DNA of 64,000 bases. It comes from Isochrysis galbana. Lineage: Eukaryota > Haptophyta > Isochrysidales > Isochrysidaceae. Location: assembly GCA_018136815.1 (NCBI GenBank), contig CM030931.1, positions 11,214,612 through 11,278,611 of the forward strand, in the 5' to 3' direction. This document shows positions 22,054 to 34,380 of the stretch, piece by piece (within the stretch, counting starts at the first letter, position 1; the number at the start of each line of letters is the position of its first letter). The notes below the pieces were generated by a model that saw nothing but the letters and a program-made list of their open reading frames with translations, had not been told where the DNA came from and ran no database searches. A program made the position numbers and the translations under genes.

Positions 22054-24524
22054 TCAAAGCCGGTCCACATAGGGCAGCGCAGTTCGGTCTCGGACCTCCG
22101 CCGTCCCCGCGTAGCCTAGGAGGGCAAGGCACGACGCGCGCGCACGAAGTAGGGTGGCGGACGAGAGCCATGGGAACGATGAAAGAAATGCCCACTCTGG
22201 GAGAGATGGCCCGATGGTCTTGGAAGGAACGGCGGGCGTAGACAGTGCGGCAGGCTCGACGTAGGTCATGGCTGTGGCTAAATACCCGCTTCGACCTTCT
22301 GGCTCGTTGTAGGTCGCTGAGCGTACAGCTCCGATCGACTTGATCACGGCAGCGGCGCTGTACGTATCTCGGATGGCACCGCACTCTAGCAAAGCGAGGA
22401 GCGGCAGTAGCAGCACGGGCGAGTAAGCTGTGGTTAACGAGAAGGAGTCTTGTGTTGATTGGAGGCTATAGATGTCGACAGTGCCTCCGAAACCACAGCC
22501 GGATGTGTGCTGTGACATGAAGGCGGAGGCTAAATTGTCTGCCAGCGACTGCGCCAAGGAGCTGACCCTTGGGGCCCATTCGTGGCGCAGTCCTTTCGAG
22601 GGGCAGCCACCATTAGCCCGAAGGTAGGACGCTAGTTGGAGGAGAAATAAGGCTGTGCCCGCTCCACATGAGCTTTCTCGAGGATAAAACCGCCCGTCGG
22701 CGTCGCAAGAATACGCCTCGGCAGGAATCTTGGCGATGGCTTGCGGCTCAGTATGCTCAGCGGTAAAGCGATTCGCATAAAGGATTTGCTCGAGTCTGAC
22801 GACTGCATCGGCAACCGCGGCCTGCCAAGGTCCGCGCTCCGTGGTGTCGAGAGCGGCCGCAAGCTGGAGGCCACGAAGATCACCGTTTGCTAGATTCCAG
22901 TGGCTGGAACTTGCAGCACCCGATGGCGTATCGACATGTGCATCGACCCCAAAGCGCATCGAGATAACGTATTGGCGCGCGAGCTGACGGTACAACGCGG
23001 CTGCCTCCCCGCCCCAAACTAGCGGTTCCGCGTCTGCGGCAGCCATCGCTGCCGTATAGCCTTGTAAGATGGCGAGGTCGGCCGGATTGAAGGCACGTTC
23101 GCACGCCTCATCGTCGCCGCCGGGATGGGTATCCAGTGCCATCCACCCGTCATCCGTCTGGCTGATGTGAAAGATGCCATGTTTGACCACCCCTGTGACC
23201 ATGCCTTTGAAAGAGCGAGCTGACTTGCGTCCTCCGCAGACCAAGGAATTTTGGCCTCGGAGAGTCGCCAACCACTGCACCGTTCCAGAAAGGCTAGCGA
23301 AAAGATTGGCGTCGTGGAACGTGGCGGCCGCCTACAAATGAGACATCAGGCAGCATGATGAGCGTTATAGTAAGCACGGGTCAGCGGACCACATCTATGG
23401 ATAGCTAGCATTTAGACTCCAGCGGCATGAGCTGCTATCAATGGCACATGCATACCTGCATGGCCATACCGTGCAATTGAAGGTCAAGCACCGCCGACAA
23501 CATGCCAGATGTTGAAGAACCAAGAATACTCCGCCCGTCCTCAACACTCTGTTCCAACAGTGTTGTACCAACGCACTTTGACCGGAAGCCAAATTTTGAG
23601 GATTTCGACCAGCAGCTGAGGTGCAAGGGGCTGCCCTCCACATACGCATCATCCATAACCTTGACCAACATGCCATTTACCATCATCTGTTCTTTCCAGC
23701 AGATGTAAACAGGGTCTGGCTCGATCTCGGGCAGTTCCCGTATGGCGCTGAGCTGTGTGTACGAGGCAAATGACTTGCCAGGCGCCGCGTATGGGTGGCG
23801 GGGATGTGCAAGAGGTACCTGACCTAATAGCATCATGAAGCACAAGCTCTGCAACTCAGAAAAAATGACACGACGCCACTCGCTGGAGCGCTTAGGGACG
23901 TTCTCTTGGGCTTGTTACGGGCTCCGGCGAGTCACCTCTAGCCCATGCACTCAAGGGTGCTGCATCATCGTAGTCGTCATTGTCAAAGTGAGTAGGCGCA
24001 AGGCATCTGCTGGCGGCGGCGCGCAGCAGCCGGATGGCTTTCTTAACAAGCGTCTCATCGTCCTCCTCACGAGTGCCATGAGTTCCTGCGGACGTGATCC
24101 GCTCTTTGTAGAAAGATACAAGCTCCTGGGCTTTGTAGAACGATGCAGGCTGCTGTGCAGCGCGCGCTTCAAGCGACTCCACACCCCGAGCACAATCTGC
24201 TGCCGCCACCAGCGCCTGTGCCGTCATCACCGGGCGATACACGGCTTTGATCTGTGCTCTCTCAGGTGGTACCGTCGATTGGCCGGTCTGGGCTTGCTTT
24301 CTCGCACGGAAGCCGCGGAATGCACGCTGGAGGCAGGCGGCAGCGCGGTGCTCCTCAGTCCCTCCGCAATCGCTGCTGCCGAAGCTCTCGGTCGAGTCCT
24401 CCGAGCGGCGGCTTGTGTTGTGCGGGTCGAGATAGACGAGTGAGGGCTTTTGAGACGCTTCGACCTTTCGAGTACGCAGCCAGCGCAGCGGCGCCAGCCG
24501 AGGCCGACCAGCATTGCGGAGCAT
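22054..24524 (-). CDS. IQ-motif protein with a large unrecognised C-terminal domain, 744 aa
   Basis: Three exons, 24524-23936, 23823-23456 and 23331-22054, join in frame with phases 1 and 0. Around residues 60-80 lies an IQ motif, AAACLQRAFRGFRARKQ, which would bind calmodulin or a myosin-type light chain. The region from about residue 200 to the end looks globular, mostly helical and evenly composed (HPRHPYAAPGKSF, PDPVYICWKEQMMVNGMLVKVMDD, GGRKSARSFKGMVTGVVKHGIF, HTSGCGFGGTVDIYSLQSTQDSF). I do not recognise the family; an alpha/alpha barrel is only a guess. The first exon could also belong to a separate gene, but the phase match at 23936/23823 favours one protein. The upstream flank (24540-24760) is pyrimidine-rich on the + strand. 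Confidence 0.65.
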
Positions 24525-24534
24525 TCCAGTCGGA

Positions 24535-24760
24535 CGTCTCTCTCTCTCCCTGTCTCTCTCCTTCTCCCTTACCTCCGCTTACAAACCTACACACCCTCTC
24601 TTCTCTCTCTTTCCCCCGGCTCCTTCTCCCTCCCTCCCTCTCTCCCTCCCTCTCTCTCTCTCCTCCTTCCCTATCATCTGACTGAGGGACTCCTACCCCC
24701 ACCCCAAGCCTCCCTCCCGCGCTCTCTCTCCCTCTCCTCCCTTTTATCTTATTCCCATTC
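24535..24760. repeat. CT-rich low-complexity tract upstream of the IQ gene
   Basis: TCTCTC and CCTCC runs on the + strand. Likely promoter or 5' UTR of the minus-strand gene; no separate gene. Confidence 0.7.
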
Positions 24761-24859
24761 CCTGCTCTCATCAAGGATGGTACACCTACGGATCGATCCT
24801 CCTCGCCTCCTACTCTACTACTCTACTCTTCAACTATCAGTAAAACTGATAGGGTCATG

Positions 24860-25205
24860 GGGGCCCGTTCCCCCCTTCATCGCAGACACCCCATGGGTGG
24901 GCCTGCACATTCAACCTCAGCCCCTGCCTGCTGGCAGGGGCTGAGCTGACATCATTCCTGCCCAGACTCTCGCCCAGCGCGCGCCGCGCGCCTCACGCAT
25001 TCGCCTGCACCAGTCCCCCATCGTACTGACCCACCCCCCCACCACAGAGCCACAGACCAACCGAGCCGCCAGGAGGGCACCCAAGGCCAGCGAGGCCAGC
25101 GTGGGAGAGGCAGGGGAGGCCAGGGGCTCAGCCCCAGCCTCCACTGCTCCCTGAGCTGGCCCTGCTGGCCCTCTGGGGGGACCCGAGGGTCCTCCCAGAG
25201 GGGTG
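24860..25205 (+). repeat. Dispersed GC-rich repeat, copy 2
   Basis: Aligns with 63475-63640 (TCATGGGGGCCCG..., ATCGC-GACACCC, GGGTGGGCC) and with 3575-3670 (GAGAGGCAGGGGAGGCCAGG, GAGCTGGCC). A hairpin, AGCCCCTGCC-TGCT-GGCAGGGGCT, lies at about 24919-24942; the copy at the right end of the window keeps the same stem with a different loop (about 63561-63588). Confidence 0.65.
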
Positions 25206-26056
25206 CCATGGCGCGCGCAGGAACCACACGCCCGTAAGAGAACGAAGAGAACGACGAGAAAAGAACAAAAAAAGACACGATTCGACCCAAAGAAAAGGTA
25301 ATACTGAAGCCTGTTTACGATATGTTTCCAGGTCGACACCAGACGCGACTGGCGGGCACCGCGTAAGCACGGCGCCAGAAGAAAACGACTGAAGAGGCGG
25401 GGGCCGCAAAACAAGAAGACAAAAAAAGTAAGAGACGCGAGTGTTTACATTTGTCCGCAGAGATAGAGATGACAGGCCTGCCCCAGCCTGCCCCCCACCC
25501 GTCCGGCCCGTCGTAGTGCACGCGGGCCCACCCCCCATGGGGGGGGGGTAGCGGGAGAGGGGGTGAGAGTGTGGGGTTTAGGCGATGGCGAGTGAGATAC
25601 CGGAGGGGTGTGAGCCAGTAGCAGCATAGCGGGCACCTTCAAGAATATTTTTGTTCTACTACTCTACTCTTACTCCTAGGAGTACAAGATACTAAGTACC
25701 TCATACATACCGGGATACTACAGCACAAACAAAGTTAACCCCCTCCACAAGACAAGATTTCTTGCGTAAAATTTACGGCCAAGTTTCCAACGTAAGAGCA
25801 GGTGGCTCTGTCCGCCCCGCCCCATGAAACATGACAACTCTCGTTTTTACGAAACTTTTACGAGGAGAGCTATCTGGAGGGAGTGGCCTTCGTTCGGCCT
25901 TCCGGTGCCTTTCTTCTCTTCTCTCTTCTCTCTTCTCCTCGCTTCCCTCTCGTAGAGGAAGAGAGCGCGGCCGGCAGCGATGGCATCCGCACCATGCGTT
26001 CGCAGTGGTGGCATCGGGTGTTCTAAATTTTTTATAAATTTTTAGCAAATTTTTAT
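25206..26056. other. Intergenic region, nothing recognised
   Basis: No credible coding frame, RNA gene or clear repeat apart from A- and CT-rich patches. Confidence 0.45.
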
Positions 26057-26150
26057 GGATCACGAAGCGGCAAAGGAATGGGACTAGCGCTCACTCATGA
26101 CAGGACTCCCTGCCGCGGCAAGCGCAAGCACCCTTCCCCCCTTGTGCCAC
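26057..26150 (+). repeat. Short dispersed repeat, also at 39715-39825
   Basis: Both places share GGGACTAGCGCTC, then CGCGGCAAGCGCAAGCACCC and TTCCCCCCTTG in the same order. Confidence 0.65.
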
Positions 26151-26399
26151 CCAGCTCTTCACTAGCCTTCTACCTGCGCTAGCCGGAGCGCCCCTCCCTC
26201 CACACTCAGACAGCCCCCCACGCCAGGATCCTGTATTGGTCTCGCAGGCAAGGGGGCCTAATTAATGGGAGGGTGAGGAGCAACTCCTCAAAGAGGAGCT
26301 GTGGGGAAGGAGATGTCTGAGTGGCGGCGCTATACCCTTGCGCTAGGCATGGGCAGCGACGCCGCCTCAAGACATGTCCTCCCTCTTGTCTTGAGTCGA

Positions 26400-27115
26400 A
26401 ATTTTTGGTGCTTGAAACAGAGGACGAGGGGGTTTGTGCTTCTTGCTTGGGTTGGTTGTAGATGGAAGAGGGAGTGGGAGAGGAAGTGAAGTGTTGAAAG
26501 AGGGCCCAAGGCAGGGCACTGAGTTGTAGGTACTTGTGGCCCACAAGAGTGGGGCGAAGACGAGAAGTGTATCAACATGTGACTTGAGTTGAAATTTTTG
26601 GTGCTTGAAGCACAAGGCAAGGAAGGGGGTTCGTGTTGTTTGGGTTGGTTGTAGTGTGAAGGGGGAGTGGGAGAGGGAGTCAAGTGTTGAAAGAGGGCCC
26701 AAGGCAGGGCACTGAGTTGTAGGTATTTGTGGCCCACAAGAGTGGGGTGAAGATGAGAAGTGTGTCAACATGTTGGAAAACAGAGGCATTGAGTGCTCTC
26801 TGTGGAAGATTGATTGTTGTGAAGTGCCCTCCCATGTTGGGTGCACTGATGGTAGAGGTTTCCACCATGGGGAGGGCAGCTGAGCTGCCCTCCCACATGA
26901 GGTGCTCTTGGGGTGGGAGGGTTTCCCACTGTTTTAGGGGGTCTCAAAGACCCCCTGCATGATGCGCAGAGCCATGGTGGCAACCTGTTCGGTGCCAGTG
27001 CTCGCCACCCCGCGCGCTCGCGCGGGTGTGGTTTGGATGGGCTGGATGGGCTTTGAGAGGGCTTTCTGACGAGCCGCCTCGGGCGGCGTGGGGCGTCCCA
27101 GGTGGGGCGCAGTGG
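26400..27115 (+). repeat. Hairpin-rich repeat, copy 1 (direct), cut by an assembly gap
   Basis: Matches 47884-48860 in inverse orientation. It contains two tandem units of about 180 bases (26400-26575 and 26585-26770, each with GTTGAAAGAGGGCCCAAGGC). It also has the hairpins GGAGGGCAGC-TGA-GCTGCCCTCC (26872-26894) and AGGGGGTCT-CAA-AGACCCCCT (26937-26957), both kept in the other copy. Its right part (GGATGGGCT ... CGAGCCGCCTC) runs into the run of N. No protein is likely. Confidence 0.8.
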
Positions 27116-27215
27116 NNNNNNNNNNNNNNNNNNNNNNNNNNNNNNNNNNNNNNNNNNNNNNNNNNNNNNNNNNNNNNNNNNNNNNNNNNNNNNNNNNNNN
27201 NNNNNNNNNNNNNNN
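27116..27215. other. Assembly gap, 100 N
   Basis: Exactly 100 N, a conventional gap size, so the true length is unknown. It starts inside the hairpin-rich repeat, which probably caused it. Confidence 0.99.
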
Positions 27216-28051
27216 AATGAGGAGTGGTCTGCATGGCTGGCTACTACTACTCCTCGGCTACTCTTTACTTCTGCTCTTTATTACTACTACTTCTGGGGTA
27301 CATGCTGGCGCTAAAAGGCAAGGGGTGTCCATGCAGTGCTCCTTCACTCGCGCAGTTTTGACGCCCGTTTATTGGGAAATAGCGGCCCGCCCCCTTGATG
27401 CATGCGGCGACTACCCTTGCCCGGCTCTTTCGCTTTCTTTGCGTTCTCTATCTCTGCTTTCTTAGTTCTCAGATTGTGGAAGCTCGAGCTGCAGCCAACG
27501 CCCTAGAGGCTGACAGTCAAGACTGATGGGCATGGGGAGCCGACTAGGTCGAGGCAGGGCCCAGGAAAAAGACAGGTATGAGGTGAAGCGACAAGGCTCG
27601 AGGTTGGGTCTTAAAGGGCGGCTTCGAGCTTCGGCTCCCTTATCTCTGAGGACTCACACAGCATGAAGTATGGAGTAGATGTTCTCGTGAAAAAAATCTT
27701 AACATTCTCGCATCGCACTCGGCATTGGGGTGACTGTATCGAAGCTACGCCCGCTCTCTATCGCACACCGCGAAAGTCTTTACTAAAGACTAAAGCGCAA
27801 TATTTAATGATATGTAGAGCTTGTTCATTGTTCACGACTTTTTCCTTCTTGTTCTTGGATTCAATTGTCAATTTTGCCTTGAAGGCTTCTGACGCTTTGG
27901 AGTTGCATGCGGCTTCTTCGAATAGTGAGAGAGTGCGTGCGCCGATGCGTCTGATCGTTACCCCACACAAATTCAACCTTGTATTGCTTTTGACTGCTCT
28001 AATTTGGAGTAAAGTAGTTTTAGTATTCGTGATTCGACGTGGCGGAGCATG
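27216..28051. other. Intergenic region, no supported gene
   Basis: An open frame of 152 codons at 27663-28121 (+) runs into the transposon at 28060, so its C-terminus is element sequence. Its composition does not resemble a known protein and I do not call it. Confidence 0.4.
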
Positions 28052-28059
28052 GTCTTGGC

Positions 28060-28550
28060 CAGTGTTGGGGCAACAGCGCGCCAGCTTGCACCGATGTTGG
28101 AGCTATCACTGGCGCCAGTAGCTGATGACAGCTATCGGTGGTCTGCGAGCTGGCGCCAGATCTTTGGTGGGAAGAGCTGGTCATGCCAGCTAGCGTCAGC
28201 TCTGGAGGGCAGAGGGTGGGGGAGAAAGGTCACCAATTGTAAATAATACAGTCTAAACGATTATTTTCCCGCTAGTGGAGGTAAAGCACACCCCGGCAGC
28301 TTAATGTGAACCTGAGAGATGATGTCGCGTGTGGGTTCACGGTTCGAATCTGGTCGGCCTCCTACGTCCGTAGGGGCTTACCATTGGCAACCCGCGGCTC
28401 CTTACTTGTAATTTTTGCTTCCTTTCTTTTTTTTTTACATCGCTCATTATTTGCTGAGAACTGGCGAGCTGGCGCCAGTTGCCAGTTGAGATGGAACTGG
28501 CACTGGCGCCAAACACTGGTGCCAGTGCCAGTACTGTTGCCCCAACACTG
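28060..28550. mobile_element. hAT-type non-autonomous DNA transposon (MITE)
   Basis: Eight-base duplication GTCTTGGC on both sides (28052-28059 and 28551-28558). Perfect 17-base inverted ends: CAGTGTTGGGGCAACAG at the left and its complement at the right. CAGTGTTG ends and 8-bp duplications are typical of hAT. The arms are rich in CTGGCGCCAG palindromes. The centre (about 28265-28355) holds an A-box-like AGTGGAGGTAAAGCAC and a B-box-like GGTTCGAATCT, that is, tRNA-like sequence. No transposase. The intact ends suggest a fairly young insertion. Confidence 0.88.
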
Positions 28551-28558
28551 GTCTTGGC

Positions 28559-29269
28559 GGCGGAGGAGGTGCCGAGGGCGGCGGAGGCCGCGAGGACGGC
28601 GGCGGTGGCGGGCGTGCCGATGCTCCCAAAGGCACGCGAGGTGGGGACGACGGTGGCGCAGGAGGTGAAGGGTGAAGGGGGTGGTGGAGCGCGACAAGGG
28701 GCCCAATGGGTGGCGGGAGTGCGCGGGTGAATGTGAATGTCATAATGATGCGCGTTGAGATGTCACAAAGTCGGTTTCTTGTTTCTTGTTCGTCTTCCTT
28801 TTGTGCTTCTTGGTAGAGGGCCACCTGTGTGTGGTCAGGATCCGCCGCCCCGCCCTAATAACGACTTCAATGCTTTGAAGTCATTGACGGTGGCTTTTGT
28901 TTTGTGCCGGCATAGCGTTTTCTTACATCACGTTAACGTTCTTTGAATTTCCAATTTCCAACTCCAAATCTGACCAATCTCAGGAAAAAGAAGATTTCCT
29001 CCGGGGGGGGGGGGGGGAGGCGCCGCGCTCTCTATCGCGTCAACGGGATGAAGGTAGTTCTAAGGCAAGAATGCGTGAGCTTGACATGAAACGGGAAAAG
29101 GAGGGACAAACACATAAAAAAGGGAAAGGGTGTGGAAGACACGCACATGGAATGAGAGGGTGAGGAGGAGGATCCATGAGGGGGGGAACCGTAACGTGGG
29201 AAGGCGTCCCGTGTGTGCGGGAGGGTGCGTCGATTCTAGATTCCAATGCCGAGTCTCACATTCCAAACA
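28559..29269. other. Intergenic region
   Basis: GCG-rich sequence to about 28700, then AT-richer sequence with a G run at 29005-29016. No gene is recognised. Confidence 0.45.
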
Positions 29270-32200
29270 TCAACAAGGGTCATGCGGGAACACGCCTCTT
29301 TGTTGTCGAGGCGGCATCGCCAGCTCACGTGCACAAGCTTGCTGACGTGATAAGCTTTCTAGCAACGTACGGCAGCTAGCCGTCCTTGTATTTGCGTGTC
29401 GCTCCTTCGCCGCATATGCTGCCCTCAGCTGAGCGCCAACGCTTTGGATGCTCGCGCATTTGTCGAACGCATAATCCACCCCAGGTAGTGTCGCGAGCTC
29501 GTGCAACGTCTCCTTGCACGAAGCACTTAAGATGCACACTACGCCAGTGAAACCCTGTGCCCGAAGCTCGATCGCTAGGTCCGAACCTCGTATGCACACC
29601 ATGTTATCTTCGAGCTCAAATTCGATGTGCTCATCCAGGACGGCGATGTCCGCCTGAGGCAAATTAGCTGGCTCCATCGACCTGACTCGGGGATGGAATC
29701 GATTACTCACACAGGAAGTGGCTGCGAAATCAGCGAAAAGCTGGGCCGCCGGGCAAGGAGCGGGCTTTGCTTCTCGCATTGCGCCACGCAAAGGGCAAAG
29801 TGCTCACAATGTGCAACGTCCCAACACCATGTCAATAAATGCCCCCACATCGTCGGCGCAAGACCCCACGCTTCCACTTCGAATTGCATCCGCTTTGAGA
29901 ATGCGATCGAAGAGGCTCGTCTGACAGGTGAGACGGAGGTTACTATAAGAAGCCGGCCTTGTATTGTGACACACATCGAACAAGCGGCTGCCGGTGCTCC
30001 TGGGCCAAGTGCGCACCTGCATTCGACGGAGATGGGGTGAGTCGTCGATGCCTATGCAGACCGGGGGTCTCAGAGGCAACGGCTCGGTCGAGGCTTGCTT
30101 GCATGGTGCTGTCGACGAGTCACATATTTCAGGTACGGGTGGTGTGCTGCTAGGACGTAGAGAATCAGTGTTTGGCGTATTTATGGACGGCGGTGAGCCT
30201 TCGATTTGGGAGTGATGCACTTCCGTACTATCCGCCTTACCGCCCTGCAAGCGTGGCTCAGACACAAATTTGATCAGCTCATTGCCGCCTTTCACGGAGT
30301 TTGCAGATTCGGGTGGTACGACGTCGGCGTCCACGCAGCGGGATGCAGGGATTTCGAAGTGCACGGTTGTTGTGTGCTCGTCGGCTATCATACACACGTT
30401 GCCACCAATCGACGACACTGCAAGCTTCACCGAGGAGAGCCCAAGCCCGTTGCTGTAGCAATTCGGACGCCACACCAGTGAGGAGCGCGTCAGACGAGAC
30501 GTGGGCTTAACGCTGTGCCGGAGTAGAGCTTCGGTGGACGGTCATGCAAGGGCTATGAGGGCTGGGGATCGCACCTGTGCGTTGCATTGCCGGAGCATGC
30601 ACGCAGCGTGTCTTTTCTGAACCCCTTCTCGAACACGCGCGCGCATTCCGAGGCGCTGAGGGGTTGGATGCCTGTGCGATTTTGGTTGCTGATTGACAAG
30701 TGCAGCGTCTCGATGGACGACACTGGATCTACGTAAGAAATGGTGGTAGGATGCGGAGGAGGCGGGTCATCAACGCAGAGCACAACAAGCGCATCCAAAT
30801 CGCCACCAGGAGGCCCAGAGCGAACTTCGCCCGACGGTTCACACAAGTGGGCAGGATAGAGAGGAACTTTGAGTGGAAGAGCGCATCGAGGGCAAGAAAG
30901 AGCATGGTGGGGAAGGGAGGGGGGGGGAGCAGCTCGCAGTATGTTTGCGAGCCGCCGTGACGGCGCGCACCCTCTTTGAGCTTGGCCTCGACCCGAAACC
31001 TGTGGCCAGGTGGCGAGTACTTGGCCGCGTTCGTCGCCACCTCTTGAACAACGAGGCGAAGGATAGTTTCGTCCACTCTGATGCTTCCAACGGCATTCAC
31101 GTCGACATGAGGACCCAACATACGCTGCAACTCACTCTGCAGATGGATCTCAGACTGTGTTGTCATATAAGAATGTTCCTCGAGCTGCAGAAAAACCTCA
31201 CGCTTGTGGCACCTGAAGAACAGATGTTTTTGCGGCGGAGTGTACGTGCCGTGCCATCACGCGGTGCATGAGCCGACAAATGAGGTTTCGAGGGAACAGT
31301 TGGGTTCACGCGAAACACACTTGGCGGTGTACTGAGTGCTCTTCGAGGGCTGCCCGTGCTTACCATTCGATGGCGTACAAAAGCATCGCCCGGATGTGGT
31401 GGAGTGTCTCCTTCGCATCTGCCTCTGAGCTCTTGGTGCACTCGCCGTCTCCCTCTTGAGACTCAATCAGTGTTGACAGAAGCGCGGCAGCACCGCCGCA
31501 TTGACCCTTGATCACATGGTTGAGTTTGGAGTCCGCTTGCCGATTGAATTTCGCCAATTCGACCAGTTGATAGATCACTGAAGTGTCCATACGGACGGCC
31601 GCCCCGCACACAAGACCGATCAAACCACCACCCAGAATGAGCACATGCTCTTGCCATCCAATGCCAAACATTGGGCGGACAATGTGCAAGATTCCCTGAA
31701 CCGCTAGAATTCCGAGCCGGGTGGATATTGGAAAGCCCCGAAAGGCGAAGAGCATCTGGTCTGCACAGACCTTGATGCCGATCGTCACTGGGTAGAGAAC
31801 GAAGGATGTCGGTGGTGGTGAAACGGGAGAGTAGAGCAAATACCAAACGATGAAGGGGATCATGACCGCCAGGTGCGGGCCGGGCATGAGCCGGCGGGCA
31901 ATGGTGGAGCCACAGTCGGTCTGCGGTTCAACGAACAGCCAACAGAGCGACATCGGAACTGCAACCAGAGGTGCCAGTGCCGCAGCAATGGTGGCTTCTG
32001 TGCTCTCGTCAAGCATGCGATTTGCAAGGACCATAATCACCGCCATGCCCGCAAAACACAACATCGACGTGTGGAGTACCCCACCGAGAGCGCGCAGTTT
32101 AGCTAAGTCGTCGGAGCCAGGATAGAGGAATGACGAGGAAAGCAATAGCCGACTGAGGCCATGGCGCCTGGCAGCAAGTCGTTGCCGACACCGCGGACGT

Positions 32201-32473
32201 TCTGTGGCTGCCATGCGGTTACACCTGTGCGCGCAAACACGTGGCAGTAGTAGGTTTGTGCGTGCGCGCTTCCCACCAGCAATGCCATCTGCGGCAGAGC
32301 TTGCCGGTGAGATAGAGCACTTTTCCTCGCCGTCCTATAGCTAGTCAGATTGCCGACCACAGAAGTTGAAACGGCGCCTCGTCATTTGTGAGAGCGTCCC
32401 TCAAGTGGGACCCGAGATTTTCCAACCCTTGCGCCAGACGGTCACTACCAGTGTTTATGGCGCCCGAACTCAT
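29270..32473 (-). CDS. Membrane-bound hybrid histidine kinase with receiver domain (kinase 1)
   Basis: Exons 32473-32358, 32152-31364, 31212-30971, 30728-30575, 30452-30017, 29920-29828, 29653-29270 give 737 aa with all phases consistent. An alternative single first exon starts at ATG 32214 (719 aa in total). I prefer the longer model because its N-terminal helix resembles that of the paralogue at 44.3 kb. Order: about six membrane segments (residues 50-230); H-box-like SKLNHVIKGQCGGAAALL (His near 251); N box EVATNAAKY (Asn near 363); G box NGLGLSSVK; an S/P-rich linker; then a receiver with CIGIDDSP, phosphoacceptor Asp in AVLDEH (about 617), Ser in ILSAS (about 653) and Lys in FDK (about 675). 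All residues for a His-to-Asp relay within one protein are present. Signal and output are unknown. Confidence 0.85.
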
Positions 32474-33195
32474 CTTCTCATTCCTCTTCCTCTCCTCCTC
32501 TCTCAACATTTTACCCATCCTCACCATCTTCCCGCTCTGTCTCACCTCCCTTTCTCGTTCCCAAACTGTCCTCCCATACCTTCCTCTGCCTCCATAACTG
32601 AACGCGCACTGCTCGTCGTCCCTCTCGCTCCCGGTTCATCGCCCCATGCATTCTGTGTAGGACGATTGCTCCTTGCCCCACCCACGTGCTCCCCGGCTTT
32701 CATGCACAGACCCTCGCCGTCCTCTCACTCCCTGTCTCGCTTACTCTCCCCTTCCTCTGGACTTGTCTCCTTGCGCAGCCTTCTCTCTCCATCCTCTCGC
32801 CCTACCTCTCTTGCCCCGCTCCCTCCCTTTCCCTTCCCTTGCCTTCACCGTCTGCCTCTCTTTCCCTCCGCGACCCCGGCTAATCCCACCCCCCAACCCC
32901 CTCCCCCCTCCCCCCTCCCCCCTCCCCCCTCCCGCCCGTCTCCGCCCCCCCCCCCCCCCCCTTCTCTCTCTCTCCCACTCCCTCTCTCAGAAGCCCACGC
33001 CCGCCGCGGCCTCTCCAACCCCTTGCCACCGCGCACCCGCCCCTGACGCGCCGGCCACTTCCGCGTTCTCCCTCTGTCTCCCCCCCCCCCCCTTCTCCCC
33101 CCGCCCCCTCCCAAAACCAACGCCCCCTCGAAGAAGAAGCCCTTGCATCTCACCTCCAGCAGGACGAGAGCGAGCCACCCGTCTCTCTCCCCTCT

Positions 33196-33234
<39 letters not shown>

Positions 33235-33541
33235 CCCTCTCCCCTCTCTCCTCTTCTCCGTTCTCTCCTCTCTCTCCCTCTCTCTCTCCCGCTCTCTCTC
33301 CTCTCTCCGATGAGAGGGAGAGAGAGAGAGAGAATGAGACCCCGAGCGAGAGAGGAAGCGAGATGAGGAGAATGATGAGGGAAGAGGGAGAGTAGAGAGA
33401 TGAGAATGAGGGAAGGAGAAGATGAGGGAAGGAGGGGAGAGAGAGGAGACGAAACCCTCATTTCTCTCTCTTCCCTCATCTCTCTTCTCTCTCTCTTCCC
33501 TCATTATCTTGGCTCATCTCGCTTCCTCTCTCGGTCGGGGT

Positions 33542-33580
<39 letters not shown>

Positions 33581-33834
33581 TCTCTCTCTCTCTCATCGAC
33601 ATCTGACGGTGGATGAGGTTAGAGCGATGCTTTCCACTATAAAACTACGCCAGCTCTTTCCCTCCCCCTCTCTCTCCCTTTTGTCCTCCTCTCTCTCTCT
33701 CTCTCACTCTCCTCCTTTCATTGCTTTTCCCTCCTCTCTTCCCTTTCGTACACTATCCCTCTTCTAGGATATTGTCTCCTTTCCCTCTCTCTCTCTCCTC
33801 TCTCTTCAGGTTGTTGCTTCTCGTTGTTCCACCC

Positions 33835-33905
<71 letters not shown>

Positions 33906-34380
33906 AGTTCTGCTGCTTTCCCCTGCCGAGTTTTTTTTTCTCGCGCTCCTGCCCATACAGAAGAACCAAGATATTTTGTATAAGCGCTTCTCTCACTCCC
34001 AACCCGCTCGCCCCATTCACGGCACTCTGTGTGAAGATGGGGGAAAGCAGTGGCCGACTCGAGGTGGGGACGGGAACAATCGACTTTCCGCCATTGCACC
34101 AACTAAAGTAAGCGTGTACTTGGCGCGATGGATGGCGGCGCCGCTACTCCCCTCTCTCACTCTGATCTGGTGTCCTTTGTCCTTTGTTTGGGTCCCAGAC
34201 CCCCTGGGTGGGCACCGGGCGCAGACCGGGCAGACCCCCCACGGCAGCCCCCATAGCGATGCGTAACAAGAAAGCGCGCAAACAGCAAACAGAGGGCAAA
34301 GAGCGGTCAACTGCTATTTCAAATCTATTTTGGCTTCCCAGGGTGTAATTTTTTGTAAGGATTGAGGATTGAGGAAATTC
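32474..34380. repeat. Low-complexity region with (CT)n microsatellites
   Basis: Pyrimidine-rich on the + strand almost throughout, with CT/GA runs at 33201-33340, 33545-33596 and 33841-33902 and C runs at 32946-32960 and 33080-33092. Many long leucine/serine/proline frames arise from this and are not called. The last 300 bases (34080-34380) are ordinary sequence without a gene. Confidence 0.7.

Noticed and set aside
27663-28121. 152-codon frame as a gene
   Set aside because: It crosses the left end of the MITE, has no motifs and no splice support.
28265-28360. Independent tRNA gene inside the hAT element
   Set aside because: Only box-like motifs; the T stem pairs poorly and the sequence lies within the transposon borders.
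32366-33504. Several frames over 200 codons on both strands
   Set aside because: All fall in CT/GA and C-rich low-complexity sequence, and both strands are open at once, as expected for such repeats.
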